Assembly: GCA_039028315.1 (NCBI GenBank)
Contig: JBCCIH010000024.1
Coordinates: forward strand, 1-15,952
Direction: 5' to 3'
Origin: Thermodesulfobacteriota bacterium
GTDB lineage: Bacteria; Desulfobacterota_D; UBA1144; Nemesobacterales; UBA2774
Length of the DNA stretch: 15,952 bases
Shown: one piece after another, positions 1 to 7,091 of the stretch
Numbering within the stretch: position 1 is the stretch's first letter
How the letters are laid out: each line of letters opens with the position of its first letter
Translations under genes and position numbers: made by a program
Notes under the pieces: generated by a model
What the model was told of the DNA's origin: nothing
The model's database searches: none
The model's input: the letters and a program-made list of their open reading frames with translations, nothing else

Positions 1-648
1 ATAACATCACTTATAGAAGCAGATCTACTCATTATGCTCACCGATATTGAAGGGCTTTATAATAAAGACCCACGGGCCAATCAGGATGCCGAGCTAATAT
101 CGCTCATTGACCGCATTGGCAAAGAAATCGAAAACACCGCGGGGGATACGGTGGGCTCGACCACAATTGGCGGCATGAAGACAAAGATTGAAGCTGCAAA
201 AAAAGCTGCGGCATATGGGGTTCCAACAATTATTGCAAACGGAAACAACGGTGAGACGCTTGAGCAGATATTTTCCGGCGAAGAAGTAGGAACACTTTTT
301 CTTCCTTCTGAGCAGAGTTTAAGCGGAAGGAAACACTGGATTGCTTTTACTCTTAAATCTAGCGGAGAAATAGTGATTGACAGCGGCGCTGCAAAAGCGC
401 TGACCGCCTCAGGCAAAAGCCTTTTGCCCTCAGGGATTAAAGAAGTTAAGGGCAGCTTCGGAGTAGGAGAATCTGTTGCCTGTATAGATGAGAGCGGAAC
501 TCTTATAGCAAGGGGACTTACTTCGTATAGCTCTGCAGAAATAGTCAAGATTATGGGCTCTAAAACCACAGATATTGAAAACATATTGGGCTATAAATAT
601 AGCGATGAAGTAATACATAGAGACGATCTAGTAGTTATTGTTGATTAA
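1..648 (+). CDS. proB: Glutamate 5-kinase, C-terminal part (5' end outside window)
   Basis: The frame is open from base 1, so the gene starts upstream; 215 codons are visible of a protein usually near 370 residues. ProB phosphorylates L-glutamate to glutamyl 5-phosphate, the first step of proline synthesis, in the cytoplasm. The visible part begins inside the amino-acid-kinase domain. It carries the family stretch LTDIEGLYNKDPR near the start and the glycine-rich GGMKTKIEAAKKAA segment that contributes to nucleotide binding. The last 85 or so residues look like the PUA domain typical of bacterial ProB (IDSGAAKAL, LLPSGIKEV, ARGLTSYSSAEI). The stop is followed after 18 bases by mltG on the same strand, so the two are probably co-transcribed. 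The ATP and glutamate sites in the N-terminal part cannot be checked here. Confidence 0.93.
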   Translation: MTSLIEADLLIMLTDIEGLYNKDPRANQDAELISLIDRIGKEIENTAGDTVGSTTIGGMKTKIEAAKKAAAYGVPTIIANGNNGETLEQIFSGEEVGTLFLPSEQSLSGRKHWIAFTLKSSGEIVIDSGAAKALTASGKSLLPSGIKEVKGSFGVGESVACIDESGTLIARGLTSYSSAEIVKIMGSKTTDIENILGYKYSDEVIHRDDLVVIVD

Positions 649-666
649 AAGGTTTTACAGCTAGCC

Positions 667-1665
667 ATGAAGTCTAAATTACTAATATACCTCTTAGTTA
701 TAGTTGTCATTATAATCCTTGTGGGAGCATCATACCTTGCGCTTACAAACTATATTTATACTAAACCATCTGTAAAAGAGGACGTTATTGTTTCTATTCC
801 AAAGGGATCTGGACTAAAGAGCATATCTAATACCCTTATGGAAAACGGCGTAGTTGTTAATGACAAATTGTTCATTTTGTATGTAATGAAAGAAGGCTGG
901 CAGGACCAACTAAAAGCTGGGGAGTATGAATTTAAAAAGGGCGCCACTTTATCTGAAGTTGCAAGCCAGATAGTGAGCGGAGATGTGCTGCTATACCAAG
1001 TAACTATTCCCGAAGGGCTTACGGTAAAAGAGATTGCAAGACTACTTGATGATAAAGGGGTGTTGGATGAAAAAGACTTTATCACTGAAACTCAGAACAA
1101 GGAGCTCATCGCAGAACTGCTTGGGCCAAATGCAAAGAGTTTTGAGGGCTACCTTTTCCCTGAGACTTATTCTTATTCCAAATCACCCACTGCAAAAGAA
1201 TTAATTGTCCTTATGGTTGAGAGGTTTGATGCTGTTTTTCAGCCTTTAAAAGAGCTTAGGGATAAACATAAGTTAAGTGATCAAGAAATTATTATTCTCG
1301 CCTCTATAATTGAAAAAGAAACCGGAGCCGCATTTGAGCGTCCTATAATTTCTGCTGTGTTTCAAAACCGGCTTAGAATAGGAATGAAGCTGGACAGCGA
1401 CCCTACTGTGATTTACGGAATGGGTGAGCGATTTAAAGGCAATATTAAAAGGCGCCATTTAAGAGAATTAACTCAATATAACACCTATATGATAAAAGGT
1501 CTTCCTCCTGGTCCGATTGCGAATCCAGGCAAAGACTCTATAATTGCAGTTTTTGAGCCGGCAGATGTGAAGTATCTCTACTTTGTCTCAAAAGGTGACG
1601 GAACCCATCATTTTTCAAACAATTACAGAGAACATCAAAATGCGGTCAATAAATATCAGCGGTAA
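667..1665 (+). CDS. mltG: Endolytic murein transglycosylase MltG (YceG-like)
   Basis: The 332-residue product fits the MltG family, an inner-membrane enzyme that cleaves nascent peptidoglycan strands and is proposed to set glycan chain length. One N-terminal membrane helix (about residues 4-26) anchors a periplasmic body. A LysM-like region follows (about 38-105, IPKGSGLKSISNTL), then the YceG catalytic domain with FEGYLFPET, ASIIEKETG (E216/E218, the latter or former being the catalytic glutamate by family analogy), LDSDPTVIYG and the late GLPPGPIANPG motif. The ATG is 18 bases after the proB stop; AAAGG lies upstream but rather far from it. The stop codon at 1663-1665 directly abuts the stop codon of the converging VWA gene, leaving no room for a terminator between them. 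Confidence 0.93.
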   Translation: MKSKLLIYLLVIVVIIILVGASYLALTNYIYTKPSVKEDVIVSIPKGSGLKSISNTLMENGVVVNDKLFILYVMKEGWQDQLKAGEYEFKKGATLSEVASQIVSGDVLLYQVTIPEGLTVKEIARLLDDKGVLDEKDFITETQNKELIAELLGPNAKSFEGYLFPETYSYSKSPTAKELIVLMVERFDAVFQPLKELRDKHKLSDQEIIILASIIEKETGAAFERPIISAVFQNRLRIGMKLDSDPTVIYGMGERFKGNIKRRHLRELTQYNTYMIKGLPPGPIANPGKDSIIAVFEPADVKYLYFVSKGDGTHHFSNNYREHQNAVNKYQR

Positions 1666-2643
1666 CTATGCAAAGACTTCGCTAAATGGATCAAGTCTTG
1701 AATCTTCAGAAACCACCTGAGGCATTTTCTTATCTTCTCTCTCAATCCTGATAATGCCATTTTTTCTTCTGGTGGCTATGAACTGCGTGCCGCTGGTCTC
1801 TCGTGAGATTTTCTCAAGAATCCTTGGGTAGTTCTTAGATCCGATAAAGATTGAGTGGATGCACACGCCGAGTTTCTTAGCACGAAGCCTTTCTTCAATT
1901 ACGTCACAGTCTCCGGAAGTCGGTATACCGTCAGTGATAAATAGTATGTGCTTGTTTCTAAGCCCTCTGCCTCTGAATTCTGTGAGCGCATCTTTAAGTG
2001 CGTCTTCGTAATTTGTGTTGCCTGAGCACTCTGTTTTCGATGCGAGATCCAGCATCCAGCTATAGTCTCTTGTGAAGAACTTGGCGTTTCTTTTATATTT
2101 ATAAGAGCGGTGGTTAAATTCCACATATCCGACCCTCATTCTCTTTGACCTTGCAAGCTCTACTACGCCTCTTACAACTGAGGATGACCACTCGCTGTAA
2201 ACCCCCATCATAGAGGTGCTGACGTCTCTTAGAATAGCAATCTCCCCGCCCATCATCTCTTTTTCTCTCTTGTGTACTCTGGGGAGGGTAGGAGTTGTAT
2301 TCTCGGTCCAGATTGTGGCCTCAAACGGATCTATATCATCCATCTCATCAAAGTGGTTCATACGCTTGTAGGTTCTTGGCATACCGCCGGGGTGTGGTGC
2401 TCTAAGGGCTATGCTTCTCTGGAAGTTCCCCTCAAGGACTTTCATGATAATTCTTACGTTATCAGCGGTATCAGTATTTTTCTTCCCTCCGATCCAGTAA
2501 TCGTCTTCATCACCTGGATCCGGGGATTTGCTTGCAAAAACTTTATTAGATTGAGGGGGTTCTCTATTCTCATCGTCCCCGCCGTCATCGCTCAGCTGGC
2601 CATCAGGGTCTGAAGGAATATTTTGTTCATCAGGCGGAGCCAT
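1666..2643 (-). CDS. VWA-domain protein (MoxR partner), ATG-initiated form; probably extended by frameshift
   Basis: A 325-residue protein with an acidic, disordered first 50 residues and a C-terminal von Willebrand A domain. The MIDAS metal site is visible: D140-x-S142-x-S144 (RDVSTSMMG), T210 in SGNTNYEDA, and D238 in FITDGIPTSGD. VWA proteins encoded beside MoxR AAA+ ATPases generally act with them as metal-dependent remodelling or chaperone pairs, and VWA domains with acidic linkers also occur in chelatase D/CobT subunits. The substrate cannot be inferred here. The annotated ATG is only the first ATG: the same frame stays open for about 74 further codons (to 2865) with a strongly acidic composition, and the bases before this ATG give only a weak ribosome binding site. 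I therefore suspect the main product is a -1 frameshift fusion with the upstream AAA+ gene. Confidence 0.8.
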   Translation of the reverse strand: MAPPDEQNIPSDPDGQLSDDGGDDENREPPQSNKVFASKSPDPGDEDDYWIGGKKNTDTADNVRIIMKVLEGNFQRSIALRAPHPGGMPRTYKRMNHFDEMDDIDPFEATIWTENTTPTLPRVHKREKEMMGGEIAILRDVSTSMMGVYSEWSSSVVRGVVELARSKRMRVGYVEFNHRSYKYKRNAKFFTRDYSWMLDLASKTECSGNTNYEDALKDALTEFRGRGLRNKHILFITDGIPTSGDCDVIEERLRAKKLGVCIHSIFIGSKNYPRILEKISRETSGTQFIATRRKNGIIRIEREDKKMPQVVSEDSRLDPFSEVFA

Positions 2644-2865
2644 CTGATTTTCTTTCTCTATATTGTCTTTTAGTTCTTTAAGGGCTTGGAAAAAGGTTTT
2701 CCTTGCTTCGGAAAGCTCGTCCTGCTCATCTGATTCTTTCTCGCCTTCCTCGTCAAAAACCTCGCCGTGATCGTTGTCGTCTTCGGCCTGATTGTCTTGC
2801 TCAAACTCAGACTCTTGTTCTTCCTGACGCTCTAGCTCATTCGGTCTGTCCCCGTCTTTTTTTTT
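2644..2865 (-). other. Stop-free acidic in-frame extension of the VWA gene with no conventional start codon
   Basis: Read on the minus strand in the VWA frame, this stretch encodes about 74 residues dominated by Glu, Asp, Gln and Lys (for example ELERQEEQESEFEQ and DEEGEKESDEQDELSEA), with no stop until a TAA at 2866-2868. It contains no ATG, GTG or TTG. A Glu/Asp-rich linker between AAA+ and VWA domains is characteristic of BchD/ChlD-type proteins. The open frame and bias look like coding sequence, so I read it as the linker of a frameshift fusion. Its first part overlaps the last codons of the AAA+ gene (2832-2865). The alternative is an intergenic leader that is open by chance. Confidence 0.65.
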
Positions 2866-3794
2866 TTAGACGTGAGATCATCAAGGATCTGATCAAGCTG
2901 CTGGAAAACTTCCTCAGGGATCCTAAAAGCAGTCATAAATTTAAGTGCATTTAAATCTTCAACCGTGCAAGCCTCTCTATCGTTTAAAAGAGCGTGAGCA
3001 CGCATTATCTTAAGTGCTTTAACAAAGAATGTTCTATCAGATATTAGCGAATTAGACTCGTTACATCCATAGTCCTCAATAAGTGTTGCAACGAATTTAG
3101 CAAGAGCTTCTTGGACTGCTAGAGGTATTTCTACTTCCGATAGCTTATCGAAATATTCATCAAACACTTCTCTTGAAACCCTGGCAGGAACATCATAGTC
3201 ACTAGTTCTCTCGCTGTATAGCTTTATAACTTGTTTTGCCTCATCCCATTTTCTGCCGTATGACAGTCCTTGAGAGTTAATCTGCAGAACAAACCTGTCT
3301 AAGTTTGCAGGATCAAGAGGCTCGTTATAATACTCATCAGCAGTTGGGTTACTTGTTGCAATTGCAGTGAGTAGTGGAATCCCTTCGTTGAAAAATTTTC
3401 TTTCGTTTAATATTCTAAGTAATACGTTTAGTGATTCTCCCGGTGCCCTTGATATATCATCTAAAAGACATATCTCAGAAGTAAGTATTCCGCCCTTTAC
3501 GACTTTTTGTTTAATTATCTCACCGCTGTCAGATGTTTCTTTAGAAATAACAAGATCTCCTATCAGCTCTGATAGTCTGGTATCTCTGTGTAGTTGGTAG
3601 AAAAAGAACTTAAGACTTGCCGCAGCTGAAACTATTTCAGACAACATAGTTTTAGCTGTTCCCGGAGGTCCCTCCACATAGATGTGTTCTCTTGAGATAA
3701 TACCAAGCAGCAGCGCTAGTTTTACTTCCTCATGGCCTACTACTAAATTATCCATTTCTTCTTTTAGTACTACGAATGGATTATGTGTCGTCAT
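2832..3794 (-). CDS. MoxR-family AAA+ ATPase
   Basis: A 320-residue cytoplasmic AAA+ ATPase of the MoxR type. The Walker A motif GPPGTAKT spans residues 42-49. The Walker B region is ICLLDDISRAP (about 108-118), with Asp where the usual catalytic Glu stands. A sensor-1-like TSNP lies at 148-150 and an LDRF arginine-finger-type motif at 165-168, followed by an all-helical lid. MoxR ATPases couple ATP hydrolysis to maturation or remodelling of partner complexes, typically with VWA proteins; RavA/ViaA and BchI/BchD are known parallels. GGAGG sits about 11 bases before the ATG, supporting this start. The C-terminus runs into eleven A residues (four Lys codons) and stops seven codons later. A -1 shift at that run would continue into the VWA gene, giving an approximately 709-residue fusion. 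It is transcribed divergently from the symporter gene. Confidence 0.88.
   Translation of the reverse strand: MTTHNPFVVLKEEMDNLVVGHEEVKLALLLGIISREHIYVEGPPGTAKTMLSEIVSAAASLKFFFYQLHRDTRLSELIGDLVISKETSDSGEIIKQKVVKGGILTSEICLLDDISRAPGESLNVLLRILNERKFFNEGIPLLTAIATSNPTADEYYNEPLDPANLDRFVLQINSQGLSYGRKWDEAKQVIKLYSERTSDYDVPARVSREVFDEYFDKLSEVEIPLAVQEALAKFVATLIEDYGCNESNSLISDRTFFVKALKIMRAHALLNDREACTVEDLNALKFMTAFRIPEEVFQQLDQILDDLTSKKKKTGTDRMS
2854..2867 (-). promoter_or_regulatory. Candidate -1 frameshift or slippage site (A11, ends A AAA AAG)
   Basis: On the minus strand the AAA+ frame reads TCT AAA AAA AAA AAG ACG. The last seven bases of the run form A AAA AAG in the exact phase of the E. coli dnaX slippery heptamer. 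A -1 slip continues as GAC GGG GAC and enters the open acidic/VWA frame; without a slip the protein ends at TAG (2832-2834), seven codons later. Eleven adenines are also long enough for polymerase slippage. The run is flanked by a short inverted repeat, CGTCT and AGACG, with the A tract as loop. I found no convincing downstream stem or close upstream Shine-Dalgarno-like stimulator. A homopolymer miscount would also explain the split. Confidence 0.6.
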
Positions 3795-3975
3795 TATTAG
3801 TTCAAGCCTCCGTGTTAATCTATTATGTATGAAGTGTGATAATTAATTGTACATGGGGGGTGTTTTTTTTGCAATAAAATCACAACCCAATTATTACTCT
3901 CAATCCCACTTTACTTTGTTTAGTTTATTATGATAAGTTTACTGACTAAGCTCCTCATTTAAACAGTATAAATTC

Positions 3976-5325
3976 ATGCAGACATTTATTACAGAGATAC
4001 TTACAAACTTTAGCGGGCTCGTCTGGGGCCTTCCTTTAATTGTTCTGCTCTTAGGAACAGGCGTATATCTGACTATATTGCTGAGGGGAATTCAATTTCG
4101 CGCTCTTGTACCAGCACTTTATTTAGCTCTAATTAAACGAAAGGAAGACGGCGAAGCAAAGGGGGATATTTCTCAGTTTCAGGCTTTAATGACAGCTCTT
4201 TCCGCAACCGTTGGAGTAGGAAATATAGCCGGTGTTGCAACTGCAATTGCAGTGGGCGGGCCGGGCGCTGTGTTTTGGATGTGGATCACTGGTCTTTTGG
4301 GTATGGCAACAAAATACTCAGAGGCAGTGCTTGCGGTTAAGTACAGGGAAGTCGATAAGTTTGGCACAATGAGCGGTGGGCCTATGTACTACATCTCAAA
4401 TGGCCTAGGCATCAAATGGCTCGGTACACTGTTTGCAATTTTTGCCTCACTCGCAGCATTCGGAATAGGAAACATGGTTCAGTCAAACTCTGTTGCAGAT
4501 GCACTTGGCGAGGCATTTGGGGTTCCGTTTTGGATAACTGGCCTGGTACTTTGCGTTGCCACAGGTCTTGTAATAGTGGGCGGTATTAAGAGCATTGCAA
4601 GGGCTACTAGCTTGATAGTTCCGCTTATGATTCTTTTATATATGTTAGGTGCTATTTGTGTATTAGCAGTATATTGGAAAAATATTCCAAACGCTTTTTA
4701 CTTAATTTTCTATCATGCCTTTAACCCCACTGCCGCAGCTGGAGGTTTTCTAGGCGCAACAATAAGTCAGACTGTAAGGATGGGAGTTGCAAGAGGAATA
4801 TTCTCAAACGAATCGGGTTTGGGAAGCTCACCTATTGCAGCCGCTGCCGCCAAGACCAAAAACCCAGTCGGACAAGGTCTTGTGTCTATGACTCAGACTT
4901 TCATAGATACTGTAATTGTTTGTACTTTTACCGCGCTCGTAATTATTTGCAGCGGGCTTTGGTCTCAAGGAGATACAGGAGCCGGACTTTCGGCTAAAGC
5001 GTTTGAGAGCGGGATTCCAATAGGGGCAAATATTGTTGCAATTAGTCTTGCTTTCTTCGCTTACTCTACGCTTTTAGGCTGGAGTTATTACGGCGAGAAA
5101 GCAATCGAGTATATATTTAAGGAAAGGGCCGTGATGCCCTATCGAGTATTATTTACCGGAGTTGTTTTTGTGGGCGCAGTCGTAAAGCTAGATCTGGTTT
5201 GGACCTTTGCTGATGTGATGAACGGGCTTATGGCATTTCCGAACTTGATAGGACTCTTGGGTTTATCTAAAGTAGTTGTTGAGGAAACAAAGAAATATCT
5301 CCCAATAGAAATATCGAGAAAGTAA
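3976..5325 (+). CDS. Sodium:alanine/glycine symporter, AGCS family
   Basis: A 449-residue, highly hydrophobic protein with about ten or eleven membrane helices, matching the alanine-or-glycine:cation symporter family, which imports small neutral amino acids with sodium. Family hallmarks are visible: ALSATVGVGNIAGVATAIA (about 74-92), GGPGAVFWMW (94-103), the SGGPMYY segment, RGIFSNESGLGSSPIAAAAA in the second half, and the late helix with TLLGWSYYGEKA. Length is normal for the family. The ATG at 3976 lacks an obvious ribosome binding site, and I could not place a convincing promoter in the 181-base gap shared with the divergent moxR gene. The substrate (alanine versus glycine or another small amino acid) cannot be read from sequence. 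Confidence 0.92.
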   Translation: MQTFITEILTNFSGLVWGLPLIVLLLGTGVYLTILLRGIQFRALVPALYLALIKRKEDGEAKGDISQFQALMTALSATVGVGNIAGVATAIAVGGPGAVFWMWITGLLGMATKYSEAVLAVKYREVDKFGTMSGGPMYYISNGLGIKWLGTLFAIFASLAAFGIGNMVQSNSVADALGEAFGVPFWITGLVLCVATGLVIVGGIKSIARATSLIVPLMILLYMLGAICVLAVYWKNIPNAFYLIFYHAFNPTAAAGGFLGATISQTVRMGVARGIFSNESGLGSSPIAAAAAKTKNPVGQGLVSMTQTFIDTVIVCTFTALVIICSGLWSQGDTGAGLSAKAFESGIPIGANIVAISLAFFAYSTLLGWSYYGEKAIEYIFKERAVMPYRVLFTGVVFVGAVVKLDLVWTFADVMNGLMAFPNLIGLLGLSKVVVEETKKYLPIEISRK

Positions 5326-5335
5326 ATTTAGAAAG

Positions 5336-5370
5336 TTCATTGATGAGTATTTTGTTTATAATAGTATAAT
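5336..5370 (+). promoter_or_regulatory. Possible sigma-70 promoter(s) for the lipoprotein gene
   Basis: Two TATAAT hexamers lie at 5357-5362 and 5365-5370. Possible -35 partners are TTCATT (5336-5341, 15-base spacer to the first) and TTGATG (5340-5345, 19-base spacer to the second). Both spacings are off the ideal 17 bases, but two perfect -10 boxes about 50-60 bases before the gene make a promoter plausible. AT-rich sequence can give such boxes by chance. Confidence 0.35.
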
Positions 5371-5419
5371 TTGAAATAATATCCCATATGGTTATCTTAG
5401 CGATTTGAGAGGTAGGTAA

Positions 5420-5866
5420 ATGCTTAGTCTAAAAAAAATACATTTTTCCACAATAATACTATTCTTATTAGCTGCTGTATTCTTTTTGGCCCTGTCTTCT
5501 TGTGGGGGTAGTGATGAGAGCTCTGATGATGGCTGGAAGTATGTAGGCGACATTAGAGACGACAAGGGAGAATATGTACAGGTTTTTATAGATCTAGATG
5601 ATATGTCTATAGAAGGCGATATCAGAAAATTCTGGATAAGATATTATGCGCCAATTAGCGGAACCGAGCAAAAATATATAAGGCAGATTGGTTTATGGGA
5701 AGTTGATTGCCGTGATAGAAAATTATTTGTATTAGCAGAAGAGTATTATGATGTTGAGGGTAAACTTATGGGCAAAATGGAGGAAAGAAAGCATGAGGAC
5801 TACAATGAATCCTCCTTGGGCGGAAAACTCACTGCAGCTGCATGCCGATATGCCGGAAGAAATTAG
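5420..5866 (+). CDS. Small lipoprotein with a surface-adhesin-E-like domain
   Basis: A 148-residue protein with a lipoprotein signal: Lys-rich start, hydrophobic stretch (10-25) and lipobox ALSSC with the lipidated cysteine at 28, followed by a Gly/Ser/Asp-rich tether. The mature domain (about 38-146) has the pattern WKYVGD, VQVFIDLDDMSI, FWIRYY, WEVDCRDR and a final AACRYAG. This resembles the small surface-adhesin E / similar beta-rich lipoprotein domain; the two remaining cysteines (C97, C142) would form its disulfide. The resemblance is from memory of the pattern and the function is unknown. AGAGGTAGG precedes the ATG, supporting the start. Aspartates right after the lipid cysteine are not at position +2 (Gly is), so outer-membrane sorting is the default expectation. 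The stop directly abuts that of the converging minus-strand gene. Confidence 0.75.
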   Translation: MLSLKKIHFSTIILFLLAAVFFLALSSCGGSDESSDDGWKYVGDIRDDKGEYVQVFIDLDDMSIEGDIRKFWIRYYAPISGTEQKYIRQIGLWEVDCRDRKLFVLAEEYYDVEGKLMGKMEERKHEDYNESSLGGKLTAAACRYAGRN

Positions 5867-6094
5867 TTAATGAATAGTATTGTCCGGAATTAGAACCATC
5901 TCCCAAATAGAGAAAATAATTTCTTCCCTCTCAGAGAGCTCCGGCATCTTACCTTGCATTGTTTCTTGAGCATACTTGTTTGCAAATTCGTTTATATCGT
6001 TCATAGAAATATCAAACTCTTTTGAGCCCTCATGACTAACAACATGAAAACCCTCCGTAGTCTGAATTGCCGTGAAACCGTTTTCTTTAGTCAT
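5867..6094 (-). CDS. Hypothetical 75-residue protein
   Basis: I do not recognise this small protein. It is mixed in charge, mostly acidic, with no signal peptide, membrane segment, cysteine pair or repeat. The first half (GFTAIQTTEGFHVVSHEG) reads as beta hairpin, and the second half (DINEFANKYAQETMQG, LSEREEIIFSIWEMV) as two amphipathic helices. A good ribosome binding site (GGAGA, about 7 bases before the ATG on the minus strand) supports real translation. It lies downstream of the HAD phosphatase gene on the same strand with a gap of about 96 bases, and its stop codon abuts that of the lipoprotein gene with no bases between. It could be a small adaptor or regulator; there is no direct evidence for any role. 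Confidence 0.6.
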   Translation of the reverse strand: MTKENGFTAIQTTEGFHVVSHEGSKEFDISMNDINEFANKYAQETMQGKMPELSEREEIIFSIWEMVLIPDNTIH

Positions 6095-6190
6095 TTTATC
6101 TCCGTAATCTTATTTTTACCTATGGTCTGAATATAATCACTCAAAATCTGTTTTAAAGGGTATTTTTTCTTGAGATATTAAGGGGTGATA

Positions 6191-6745
6191 TTACTTTTCT
6201 TCTAGTATTCTTTTGGCAGCCTTAACAAGGTCCGGCTCAACGTAATCAGCATAATCGGAATAATTCTCAGAGCCCGTCATTACTTGTATGGTTTTTAGAC
6301 CTGCTTTTTTTCCAGCTATCATATCGATATAGGAATCTCCGATCATCCAAGAATCGGGTGTTTCGATCTCATAGGATTCTTTTATGTTGTCGATCATGCC
6401 GGTTTTGGGTTTTCTACAATCGCAAACTATGTTGTAGGGGTAGATCGAACCTCTGGGATTGTGCGGGCAATACTCATACTCTGCGATATGCACTCCGCCG
6501 TCTCTTAATATCTGGTCAAGGGTTTGGTGCAGTTCTTCAACATCCTGCTCAGTTAGATGCCCCTTGGCTATCCTTCCCTGATTGGTTATTACAAACAAAA
6601 GGTAGTCATTGTCTGTTAATGATTTTAATGACCGGACAAAAGTATCTGGAATATAAAAGTCTTCTGATCTATAAATATAGTGGTCTCCGCCATTTGGCAG
6701 AACGATTGTTTTGTCTCTATCCAGAAATACAGCTTTTGATCCCAT
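6191..6745 (-). CDS. HAD-IIIA phosphatase, GmhB-like (heptose bisphosphate phosphatase family)
   Basis: A 184-residue HAD hydrolase of the GmhB/histidinol-phosphatase type. Motif I is FLDRDKT with nucleophile D9 and acid/base D11, motif II is TNQ (54-56), motif III is the RKPK lysine (112 or 114), and motif IV is GDSYID (D137, D141). The structural zinc site of GmhB is conserved: C93 and H95 (YCPH), then C108 and C110 (CDCRKPK). GmhB removes the 7-phosphate of glycero-manno-heptose 1,7-bisphosphate for LPS core or S-layer glycan synthesis. No other heptose gene is present here, so the exact substrate is open. Lys replaces the more usual Gly after the DxD aspartate (DRDK instead of DRDG). The start ATG has only a weak purine-rich AGAGAAAG upstream. 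Confidence 0.8.
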   Translation of the reverse strand: MGSKAVFLDRDKTIVLPNGGDHYIYRSEDFYIPDTFVRSLKSLTDNDYLLFVITNQGRIAKGHLTEQDVEELHQTLDQILRDGGVHIAEYEYCPHNPRGSIYPYNIVCDCRKPKTGMIDNIKESYEIETPDSWMIGDSYIDMIAGKKAGLKTIQVMTGSENYSDYADYVEPDLVKAAKRILEEK

Positions 6746-6878
6746 TTCTTTCTCTAAATTTCAAATTAATAGGTAAAATCTAACCAAGAAGGGTTTAGAT
6801 AACAAACAACGTTTTATTAGACCCTAAAGCTTGCAACTGGGTCTGATATGAGGGCTATTTTGGAAATGGAGCTCTATC

Positions 6879-7091
6879 TTACTTTTTGTCTTTTAGAACT
6901 TTGCTTTTAGCGTCTTTAGGAAGATGTCTTCTTAGGTATTCTACTACAGCTTCTCTTACAATTTGAGCGGGTTTCATTCTCAGATGCCACTGGGACTCAT
7001 TTAACATATCCACGAATTCCTGTGATGCTTTGACATAGATTGCCTTGTCCAAAGTTTCTTTTTTTGCGTTTGCGCTTTTTCTTGTTGCCAT
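6879..7091 (-). CDS. Small basic ribbon-helix-helix-like (CopG-type) protein
   Basis: A 70-residue, lysine/arginine-rich protein. After a basic N-terminus comes a short strand-like segment (KAIYVKAS), then helix EFVDMLNESQWH and helix KPAQIVREAVVEYLRRHL, the layout of ribbon-helix-helix DNA-binding proteins such as CopG and MetJ-like antitoxins. Such dimers usually repress their own promoter. It is divergently placed from the copper ATPase gene across 216 bases, so it might bind in that gap, but this is inference. No toxin partner is visible beside it. AGG lies about 14 bases before the ATG, so the ribosome binding site is weak; TATAAT sits directly against the ATG. No metal ligands (Cys or multiple His) are visible, which argues against a copper sensor. 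Confidence 0.62.
   Translation of the reverse strand: MATRKSANAKKETLDKAIYVKASQEFVDMLNESQWHLRMKPAQIVREAVVEYLRRHLPKDAKSKVLKDKK

Noticed and set aside
81..584. Minus-strand 167-codon frame opposite proB
   Set aside because: Antisense to the well recognised ProB kinase and PUA regions; no matching motif of its own.
2703..2954. Plus-strand open frame of 83 codons over the moxR/VWA junction
   Set aside because: It is antisense to the acidic linker region, and its Arg/Pro/Leu-rich composition is what the reverse complement of Glu/Asp codons would give. It has no ribosome binding site or family resemblance.
3795..3975. Divergent gap between moxR and the symporter, searched for promoters
   Set aside because: TATGAT at 3929-3934 and TATAAA at 3967-3972 exist, but no -35 element lies at a sensible distance, and the second is too close to the ATG. 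Only a G6 and T8 tract stand out.
6819..6844. Hairpin AGACCC ... GGGTCT after the RHH-like gene, considered as a terminator or small RNA
   Set aside because: Only 6 bp with a 14-base loop and no T tract on the minus strand; too weak to call.
6879..7091. RHH-like gene as the antitoxin of a toxin-antitoxin pair
   Set aside because: No toxin-sized gene is adjacent on the same strand; the nearest downstream gene is a complete HAD phosphatase 133 bases away.
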